Source of the DNA: an uncultured Muribaculaceae bacterium | Lineage (GTDB): Bacteria; Bacteroidota; Bacteroidia; Bacteroidales; Muribaculaceae | Assembly (NCBI GenBank): GCA_910577585.1 | Contig: CAJTNN010000014.1 | Location: 1 to 64,000, forward strand | Direction of reading: 5' to 3' | Length of the DNA stretch: 64,000 nucleotides | Notes under the pieces: model-generated | What the model was told of the DNA's origin: nothing | The model's database searches: none | The model's input: only the letters and a program-made list of their open reading frames with translations | Part shown: one piece after another, positions 58,441-64,000 of the stretch | How the letters are laid out: each line of letters begins with the position of its first letter | Position numbering within the stretch: position 1 is the first letter of the stretch | Translations under genes and position numbers: made by a program

Positions 58441-58734
58441 TCATGATATGAAGCGCAGCGAGATGATTACCTCCGAGCCCACAAGCCTGTTGAACTCGGC
58501 TATCAGCGGCGTGCGGGCCATGGAGAGCTCCTGGCGCAGAGCCGCGTCGGGCACTCGGATTGTCATGTGGCCATTCTTTACATAGGGGCGCATGGTCAGC
58601 GAGGCGATGTGCTCGCCAATGATGGCAGGCCAGAGGGAGGCCGCCTTCAGTTCGTCGAGGCGTCCCTGCATGTTGTTTTCGGCGATGGTCTGGCGCAGCA
58701 CATCGCCTATTGAGCAAATCGGCTTTCTTTCCAT
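58441..58734 (-). CDS. DUF721/DciA-like protein
   Basis: A 97-residue protein with IGDVLRQTIAENNMQGRLDE, ASLWPAIIGEHIASLTMRPY and a C-terminal VPDAALRQELSMARTPLIAE, the compact DUF721 pattern. DciA, in this family, helps load the replicative helicase. The gene lies downstream of recF in the same orientation, as in other Bacteroidetes, but is separated from it by a 100-bp tandem repeat array. Confidence 0.85.
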   Translation of the reverse strand: MERKPICSIGDVLRQTIAENNMQGRLDELKAASLWPAIIGEHIASLTMRPYVKNGHMTIRVPDAALRQELSMARTPLIAEFNRLVGSEVIISLRFIS

Positions 58735-58750
58735 GGCGCTTTCTTTTTTT

Positions 58751-58850
58751 TCGGGATTAATCGGGGGTGATCGGGATTAATCGGGGGTGATCGGGATTAA
58801 TCGGGGTTAATCGGGATTAATCGGGGTTGATCGGGGTTGAGCGGGGTTGA
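58751..58850. repeat. Ten tandem 10-bp repeats between recF and the DUF721 gene
   Basis: Ten consecutive units of exactly ten bases with consensus TCGGGRTTAA / TCGGGGTTGA, differing only at a few positions and partly alternating in 20-base pairs (TCGGGATTAA TCGGGGGTGA twice). The array fills nearly the whole spacer between the recF stop at 58,867 and the DUF721 start at 58,734. Confidence 0.9.
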
Positions 58851-58866
58851 TTGCAGTCCCGGGGCT

Positions 58867-59979
58867 TTATCGGTGCCGGGCCTGAATCTCTTTGAATTCC
58901 CCTTCGCTCACCTCAAATAGGCGGGGGGTGCCTTCGAGGTCGGCCAGGATTGAGTCGATGTGGCCGCGGTTGGTGTCGGTGATGAAAATCTGTCCGAAGT
59001 CATCGCCGGTGCTGACCATGTGCAGAATATGCTCCACACGCGAGGCGTCGAGCTTGTCGAAGATATCGTCGAGCAGCAGAATCGGCGTCTTGCCACGTGT
59101 GGCCTTCAGATAATCGAAGATTGCCAGTCGCAGGGCCAGTGTAAACGACTTTATCTGTCCCTGGCTGCCGAGGCGCCGCAGCGAATAGTCGTTGAGGGCC
59201 ATCGAGAGGTCGTCGCGGTGGACACCCTTCGATGTGTAGCCCAACGCGATATCCTTGGCGCGGGCCTCGGCCATCACCTGCGTCAGCGGCGCATCATTGA
59301 GCACACTGCGGTAGGCGATTGAGGTCTGTTCATGGTCGCCCGAGATGATGGCGTAATAGCGTGTCAGCGCCGGAGCGATATCCGCCACCCATTGGCTGCG
59401 GGCGCGGTGAATCTCAGTGGCTGCCTGGGTCATTGCCGTCTCTACCGACTCATATAGCAGGTCGTCGCGCACGCCGGCGCGCAGCATGCGGTTGCGGCTC
59501 TCCAGGGCGCGGGTGTAGCGTATCAGATGCGACAGATAGGCCGCGTCGGCCTGCGAGATGACCATATCCATGAGGCGACGCCGCTCTTCGGCCGCGCCGC
59601 TCACAATCACCGAGTCAGCCGGCGTGACGCTCACAATCGGGAAGGCCCCGATATGGCGCGAGATGCGGTCATACTCCTTGCCGTTGCGCTTCACCGACTT
59701 CCCCTTCCCCTTCACTATGCCTACGGCCACACTCTCCTCCACGCCTCCGGCATCGGTAAACTTCCCCTTCAGGGCTAGCATCTCGGCGCCGTGGCGGATG
59801 AGTGCACCCTCCGGTATCGACGACATGCCCCGGGCCATGCAGAGCATATGGATAGCCTCGAGCATATTGCTCTTGCCCATGCCGTTGAGCCCCACAAGGC
59901 AGTTCACCCCCGGCGAGAACTCCAGATGAGTGTCGGGGATATTCTTGAAGTCGAGTATCTCTATACTGTTGAGTGTCAT
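58867..59979 (-). CDS. recF: DNA replication and repair protein RecF
   Basis: From the ATG at 59979 (MTLNSIEILDFKNIPDTHLE) the protein has 370 residues. It is an SMC-like ATPase with Walker A LVGLNGMGKSN, the ABC-type signature segment GSQGQIKSFTLALRLA and Walker B TPILLLDDIFDKLD. RecF helps load RecA at single-strand gaps. The longer frame uses a TTG at 59988. Upp lies five bases upstream on the same strand. Confidence 0.93.
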   Translation of the reverse strand: MTLNSIEILDFKNIPDTHLEFSPGVNCLVGLNGMGKSNMLEAIHMLCMARGMSSIPEGALIRHGAEMLALKGKFTDAGGVEESVAVGIVKGKGKSVKRNGKEYDRISRHIGAFPIVSVTPADSVIVSGAAEERRRLMDMVISQADAAYLSHLIRYTRALESRNRMLRAGVRDDLLYESVETAMTQAATEIHRARSQWVADIAPALTRYYAIISGDHEQTSIAYRSVLNDAPLTQVMAEARAKDIALGYTSKGVHRDDLSMALNDYSLRRLGSQGQIKSFTLALRLAIFDYLKATRGKTPILLLDDIFDKLDASRVEHILHMVSTGDDFGQIFITDTNRGHIDSILADLEGTPRLFEVSEGEFKEIQARHR

Positions 59980-59984
59980 AATCG

Positions 59985-60641
59985 TCAATCCTTCACGCCG
60001 AAAGCCAGGTCGCCTGCGTCGCCCAGGCCCGGCACGATGTAGGAGTGTGCGTTGACCTCGGCATCGATGGCTCCGACCCAGAGGGTGGTACCCTCAGGGA
60101 AGTGCGAGGCCACGTAGTCCACACCCTGTTGCGAAGCGATGACCGAAGCGACGTGAATCTTGGCCGGAGTCCCCTTCGAGAGGAGCGCCCGGTAGGCGAG
60201 CTCCATGCTCGAGCCTGTGGCCAGCATGGGGTCGACGAGCAGCAGGGTCTTATCTTCGATAGATGGCGATGCGAGATATTCGATAAGCACATCGAAGGTG
60301 TCGCCCCCCTTCTCGCGGTAACGGCGGTAGGCGCTCACAAACGCATTCTCCGCACTGTCGAAATAGCTCAGGAACCCGTGATGGAAGGGGAGACCAGCAC
60401 GCAGTATGGTGGCCAGAACCACTTTGTCGGCCGGGGTCTGGCAGATGCATGGACCGAGGGGAGTGGTGACCTCCACATTCTTATAGTCAAGAGTGCGTGA
60501 GATTTCATAAGCCATGATCTCGCCGATGCGGTCGAGGTTGCGGCGGAAGCGCATCGGGTCATGCTGGATGGTGATATCGCGCAGCTCCATCATGTATCGG
60601 CTCACGAGCGAGGGAGTGTCGGCGAAGTTGATGATTTTCAT
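59985..60641 (-). CDS. upp: Uracil phosphoribosyltransferase
   Basis: From the ATG at 60641 (MKIINFADTPSLVSRYMMEL) the protein has 218 residues, the usual length. The PRPP-binding loop LLLVDPMLATGSSMELAYRA, ILRAGLPFHHGFLSYFD and the uracil-binding C-terminal YIVPGLGDAGDLAFG identify Upp, which salvages uracil to UMP. The frame continues up to 60764, but those extra 41 residues lack family character. It precedes recF by five bases. Confidence 0.95.
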   Translation of the reverse strand: MKIINFADTPSLVSRYMMELRDITIQHDPMRFRRNLDRIGEIMAYEISRTLDYKNVEVTTPLGPCICQTPADKVVLATILRAGLPFHHGFLSYFDSAENAFVSAYRRYREKGGDTFDVLIEYLASPSIEDKTLLLVDPMLATGSSMELAYRALLSKGTPAKIHVASVIASQQGVDYVASHFPEGTTLWVGAIDAEVNAHSYIVPGLGDAGDLAFGVKD

Positions 60642-60699
60642 ATCGTTGGTATCAGTTTGGTGGGAATTTTCAGTAATCCTTTTGCCTTGCGCAGCCCCC

Positions 60700-61674
60700 T
60701 TATGGCTGCGGCATCGCGGCGGCCTGCGTAGCCTCATGCGTAGAAGTGCGGCGGCGCGCCTCATCCTTGTCGGCGGCTATGGCGCGGCTCAGCTCATCGC
60801 GGCTGGCAAACTTTCGCTCCGGACGCATTCGCTCAAGCAGGCAGACGCGTATGTCGGTATCGTAGATATCCTCATCGAAGTCAAGCAGATGGGTCTCGAT
60901 GCGCATCTCGGGATGCCCCTCGATGGTGGGGCGCACGCCGATGTTGGTGACGCTGTCGTAGAGTCGGCCGTCATGCAGGCGTGTGCGGCTCAGATAGACA
61001 CCATTGGGTGGCAGCAGGCGCGAGTCGAGGTCGGGCAGCATCAGATTGGCCGTCGGGAAACCGAGTGTGCGTCCTATCCGGTCGCCGCGCCCCACATGTC
61101 CCCCCAGCGAGAAGGGTCGCCCCAGAATCTCAGCGGCCAGCTTCATATCTCCTCCGGCCACAGCCCGGCGTGCGCGCGAGCTTGAGCAGCCCTCCACCAC
61201 CGGTGCCACCACCACCTCCAGACCCAGCTCTCGCCCCAGAGCCACATATTGCTCCGGCTGCATTGCGCGGCCGTCAGAACCGAAGGTATTGTCGTAGCCG
61301 ATTACGATCAGGCGCACACCCAGCGTGTCGCGCAGATGCCGCATCCAGTCGTGGGCGGTGAGCCCCATCATCCCGGGGGTGAAATGAAGCATGCGCACCT
61401 CGAGGGGAGGGGTGACATCGAAGCGGGTGAGCATCGCCAGCTTCTCAGACGCCGACATCAGGGTGCGCGGCGCCCGCTCGGGAGCTATGACGCTCAGCGG
61501 GTGGGCATCGAAGGTGATCACCATCGGCTGCAGACCGCGTCGGCGGGCCTCGGCGGCAAGTGTGCGCAGCACCACCGCATGGCCGCGGTGCACACCATCG
61601 AAGGTGCCCACCGTGGCGGCTGCCGGGGGCGCTGTCATATCGGTCGCCGCATCAGTTGGGTTTGTGGGCTGCAT
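60700..61674 (-). CDS. ribF: Bifunctional riboflavin kinase/FAD synthetase
   Basis: From the ATG at 61674 the protein has 324 residues (a GTG three bases earlier is possible). The N-terminal FAD synthetase has TVGTFDGVHRGHAVVLRTLA, IGYDNTFGSDGRA and SSSRARRAV. The C-terminal riboflavin kinase has GRGDRIGRTLGFPTANLML, PPNGVYLSRT and TNIGVRPTIEGHPEMRIETH. It makes FMN and FAD. The extreme C-terminus (RRRTSTHEATQAAAMPQP) is an extra tail. The start shares one base with the stop of the HAD hydrolase gene. Confidence 0.93.
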   Translation of the reverse strand: MQPTNPTDAATDMTAPPAAATVGTFDGVHRGHAVVLRTLAAEARRRGLQPMVITFDAHPLSVIAPERAPRTLMSASEKLAMLTRFDVTPPLEVRMLHFTPGMMGLTAHDWMRHLRDTLGVRLIVIGYDNTFGSDGRAMQPEQYVALGRELGLEVVVAPVVEGCSSSRARRAVAGGDMKLAAEILGRPFSLGGHVGRGDRIGRTLGFPTANLMLPDLDSRLLPPNGVYLSRTRLHDGRLYDSVTNIGVRPTIEGHPEMRIETHLLDFDEDIYDTDIRVCLLERMRPERKFASRDELSRAIAADKDEARRRTSTHEATQAAAMPQP

Positions 61675-62342
61675 CACTTCCGGATAAATCTATCGGTCAC
61701 GGCAAGCATATCGCAGTCAGACTCCTTCCCGATCTGCATGGCCAGCATCCCCGCCTCGCGGGCTGCATGGCAGTTGGCGGCCGAGTCATCGAGCATCAGC
61801 GTCTCCTCACCCTGCAGGGCGTAGCGGCGCAGCACGGTCTGGAATATTCTGAGGTCGGGCTTGCAGCATAGTTCCTGGAAAGAGGCCACTATGCCATCGA
61901 AATAATCATTTATCGAGAGACCCTCCTGACGGAAATGTTCGGCTATCCAGCTGTTGAACATCACCGGATTCGTGTTGGAGAGCGCATATATTCGGTAGCC
62001 CTTCGCGCGCAGTTCGCGCAGGCGCTGCAGCCGCTCCACCGGGATATCCACAAGGAAACGGTTGAAGGCCTCGGTGATCTGCACATCCGTAGCCCCGGGG
62101 CACGACATGCGGATCAGTTCGAAGAACTCACCCGTGTGCAGACGTCCTGTCTCAATGCCCAGGAAGGGCTCCTCCTGTCGGTAAAGCCCGAGCATCGTGT
62201 CGGCATCCTTAAGTCCGAGCGCCTGCAGGGCCTCCACGGCCCCCTCGCGGTGAAGATTGATGACAACGCCGCCGAGGTCAAAGACGATGTTGCGTATGGC
62301 ATTTTGCGCTTCAGGGGTGATATTTGTATCGTTTTGAGCCAT
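61674..62342 (-). CDS. HAD-superfamily hydrolase
   Basis: A 222-residue phosphatase-type protein with motif I IVFDLGGVVINL (nucleophile Asp in DLGG), motif II ALSNTN, a Lys in CCKPDLRIF, and motif III LMLDDSAANCHAA. The cap is helical (subfamily I, YihX/AGP-like). Likely substrates are small sugar phosphates or flavin/nucleotide phosphates. Co-transcription with ribF, with which it shares a base, might point to a riboflavin-pathway phosphatase, an inference only. Confidence 0.87.
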   Translation of the reverse strand: MAQNDTNITPEAQNAIRNIVFDLGGVVINLHREGAVEALQALGLKDADTMLGLYRQEEPFLGIETGRLHTGEFFELIRMSCPGATDVQITEAFNRFLVDIPVERLQRLRELRAKGYRIYALSNTNPVMFNSWIAEHFRQEGLSINDYFDGIVASFQELCCKPDLRIFQTVLRRYALQGEETLMLDDSAANCHAAREAGMLAMQIGKESDCDMLAVTDRFIRK

Positions 62343-62409
62343 TTTACTATCAGAATTGTTAATTACTCGAATCGAGCACTATTTTCCAAATTCAAAATTA
62401 ACATTTTTT

Positions 62410-62441
62410 TTTGTGATTTCATCATAAAGGATTAACTTTGT
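62410..62441 (+). promoter_or_regulatory. Promoter of pfkA
   Basis: TTTG (62410-62413), 19 bases, then TAACTTTGT (62433-62441): both boxes and the spacing match the Bacteroidetes consensus exactly. The leader would be about 110 bases long before the ATG at 62,559. Confidence 0.75.
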
Positions 62442-62558
62442 AACATCTGACTCCCTGCCGGAGTGCATGGGATTATGAATTTTTAGTAATTCCGGCCCGT
62501 GGATGCAGCTTTAAGCCGCGGGGAGTCACAGCGGATTTTCGGACTAAAATTAATTCTT

Positions 62559-63539
62559 ATGCAAAAGATTAAATCTATAGGCATACTTACCTCCGGCGGC
62601 GATGCGCCGGGCATGAATGCGGCCATACGTGCGGTGACACGTGCCGCCATCTTCGCGGGTTATCGCGTGTTTGGCATCTACAGGGGCTACCGCGGTCTGA
62701 TCACTGATGAGATCCAGGAGTTCTCGACCCAGAATGTCAGCAACATCATCCAGCGCGGCGGCACGATATTGAAGACAGCCCGTTGCAAGGAGTTCGAGAC
62801 CCCGGAGGGGCGCCAGTGCGCTTATGATGTGCTGCGCCGCCATGAGATTGATGCTCTGGTGGTGATTGGCGGCGACGGCTCGCTGACGGGTGCGCGAATC
62901 TTTGCCAATGAGTTCAACTTCCCGATAATCGGTCTGCCCGGTACAATCGACAATGACCTCTACGGCACTGACTCCACCATCGGCTACGACACGGCTCTGA
63001 ACACTATCATGGATTGTGTCGACAAAATCCGCGACACGGCCACATCCCACGAGCGACTCTTCTTTATCGAGGTAATGGGTCGCGATGCGGGCTTCCTGGC
63101 TCTTAACGGCGCGATTGCCTCGGGTGCCGAGGCGGCCATCATTCCGGAAATATCCACGCAGGTCGACCAGCTCGCCGAACTTATCCAGAACGGTTTCCGC
63201 AAGTCGAAAAACTCATCTATCGTGCTCGTGGCTGAGAGCCCGATCACCGGTGGCGCGATGGGTCTGGCCCAGCGTGTGGAGGAGGAGTATCCGGGCTATG
63301 ATGTGCGTGTGTCGATATTGGGCCATCTGCAGCGCGGTGGCAGTCCCACAGCCCACGACCGCATCCTTGCCTCGCGCATGGGTGCCGCTGCCATCGATGC
63401 GCTTCAGGACGACCAGCGCAACGTGATGATCGGCATCAAGAACGACGAAATCGTGTATGTCCCCTTCACCAAAGCCATCAAGAACGACAAACCGATCAAT
63501 CAGGAGCTTCTCGGCACCCTTCGCCGCCTGAGCATCTGA
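62559..63539 (+). CDS. pfkA: ATP-dependent 6-phosphofructokinase
   Basis: From the ATG at 62559 (MQKIKSIGILTSGGDAPGMN) the protein has 326 residues. The ATP site GILTSGGDAPGMNA, the FVIGGDGS-like VVIGGDGSLTGAR, the catalytic GLPGTIDNDLYGTDSTIGYD with its essential Asp, MGRDAGFLAL and ILGHLQRGGSP identify bacterial PfkA. It phosphorylates fructose 6-phosphate in glycolysis. The frame from 62499 adds 20 unlikely residues. A consensus promoter lies in front. Confidence 0.95.
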   Translation: MQKIKSIGILTSGGDAPGMNAAIRAVTRAAIFAGYRVFGIYRGYRGLITDEIQEFSTQNVSNIIQRGGTILKTARCKEFETPEGRQCAYDVLRRHEIDALVVIGGDGSLTGARIFANEFNFPIIGLPGTIDNDLYGTDSTIGYDTALNTIMDCVDKIRDTATSHERLFFIEVMGRDAGFLALNGAIASGAEAAIIPEISTQVDQLAELIQNGFRKSKNSSIVLVAESPITGGAMGLAQRVEEEYPGYDVRVSILGHLQRGGSPTAHDRILASRMGAAAIDALQDDQRNVMIGIKNDEIVYVPFTKAIKNDKPINQELLGTLRRLSI

Positions 63540-63608
63540 TGCATCGAGCGGCAACGCCACCCAGTGTCGCCCCCCCCGAATAATCAAAAAAAGAATAGCG
63601 TCGGCTCA

Positions 63609-63923
63609 CTACATAGTGTTGTCCGACGCTATATTTTTTAAGTAGCTATCCATATCGGTTTGATCCTTTAGATAAACATACCAACCATCTGCTAAAGTTA
63701 ACACTAACCAAGCATTTTCCCCTCTTTGCTGCAATCTTTGTCGCAATGTCGGGGCGACGGCACGGGATAACGTGCGCACCGACGGGAGATCGGCTTTTAC
63801 GGGAGAACGTGGGGTTACGGGAGAACTGATACCGGTGGCTACGGGCAGGAAGGGGAGGCGGGGTGGGTATGCAACGATAAAAGGCGAATCCTCACGGAGT
63901 CGCCTTTTATTAAAAAGTTGCAT
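63609..63923 (-). CDS. Uncertain small frame between pfkA and tRNA-Tyr
   Basis: A 104-residue frame whose ATG lies beyond the terminator of tRNA-Tyr, so its first 15 residues translate that hairpin. The C-terminal half (LRQRLQQRGENAWLVLTLAD, GWYVYLKDQTDMDSYLKNIA) looks protein-like and might be a decayed or shorter gene with another start. The middle covers repetitive GC-rich sequence. No family is recognised and I would treat it as doubtful. Confidence 0.25.
   Translation of the reverse strand: MQLFNKRRLREDSPFIVAYPPRLPFLPVATGISSPVTPRSPVKADLPSVRTLSRAVAPTLRQRLQQRGENAWLVLTLADGWYVYLKDQTDMDSYLKNIASDNTM
63879..63908 (-). terminator. Terminator downstream of tRNA-Tyr
   Basis: AAAAGGCGA (63879-63887) pairs with TCGCCTTTT (63900-63908). 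On the minus strand it follows the tRNA by about 30 bases; an A/T-rich run lies on both sides. Confidence 0.7.
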
Positions 63924-63939
63924 TGTTGTCGTTATGGAG

Positions 63940-64000
63940 TGGGCGAAGATGGATTCGAACCACCGAAGGTATAAACCAGCAGATTTACAGTCTGCCCCAT
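63940..64000 (-). tRNA. tRNA-Tyr (GTA), 3' part
   Basis: The minus strand gives the anticodon arm GCAGACTGTAAATCTGC (anticodon GTA), a variable arm, the T-arm GGTGGTTCGAATCCATC and the 3' acceptor strand TTCGCCC-A. The 5' part lies beyond the window edge. The anticodon and the extended variable region support Tyr. Confidence 0.9.

Noticed and set aside
58751..58850. Possible replication-origin iterons next to recF
   Set aside because: The 10-bp unit does not resemble a DnaA box (TTATCCACA), and dnaA or dnaN are not adjacent, so an origin cannot be claimed.

Overview
The window looks like a chromosomal segment of a gut Bacteroidales bacterium, most likely a Muribaculaceae-type genome (the family is an inference). 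The support is Bacteroidetes-style promoters (-33 TTTG, -7 TAnnTTTG), several secreted proteins with type IX secretion (T9SS) C-terminal sorting domains, a SusE/F-like protein, DUF6377, DUF5683 and DUF3873 families, and gene orders typical of the order (parA-parB-DUF5683-lytic transglycosylase; recF with DUF721; a TPR gene followed by ribH). Most of the sequence is GC-rich. Two AT-richer stretches, about 1-4,620 and 24,800-32,500, read as accessory DNA.

Left end (1-4,620): a worn genomic island abutting tRNA-Lys. It holds the tail of an AraC regulator, a frameshifted Abi-type gene, a tightly coupled XRE-DUF3791/DUF3990/small-protein operon that looks like a toxin-antitoxin module, a DUF3873 relic of a conjugative element, a membrane-protein pair one of which carries an S24/LexA-like peptidase signature, and the tail of a dead T9SS cargo gene. 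Core genes follow: an OmpA/TPR lipoprotein and purT. Next is a three-gene minus-strand operon (8,031-10,882) encoding an SDR dehydrogenase, an Old Yellow Enzyme-type reductase and a steroid 5-alpha-reductase homologue, which looks like a steroid or bile-acid reduction pathway. Two large T9SS cargo proteins (11,148-18,368) come after it, with repeat-rich spacers.

Middle (18,600-24,600): secG, a small TPR-like gene, lptE, a sigma-54 activator, a PurN fused to a dispanin/CD225 membrane domain, and an MsbA-like ABC exporter. A RelE/Phd toxin-antitoxin pair then borders a RiPP gene cluster (25,786-32,500). Its genes are a 72-residue double-glycine precursor with three CxC motifs, a radical SAM/SPASM maturase, a TonB-dependent receptor-like barrel, a peptidase-containing ABC transporter, and a 71-residue protein like the N-terminus of HlyD. 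A 13-bp inverted repeat brackets the spacer between precursor and maturase. I regard this cluster as the strongest candidate for an undescribed system.

Right half (32,600-64,000): a tripartite efflux operon (TolC, HlyD, two ABC-2 permeases, no ATPase), glycosyltransferase, Stealth and lipid A acyltransferase genes, a secreted tyrosine phosphatase, a DUF6377 regulator, Kup, a MATE pump, parAB with the transglycosylase, a coiled-coil membrane protein, ribH, recF, upp, ribF, a HAD hydrolase and pfkA, ending in a partial tRNA-Tyr. Related palindromes with the core GTTTAAAC occur in three intergenic regions (37,641; 47,873; 54,053), two of them directly after a recognisable promoter.
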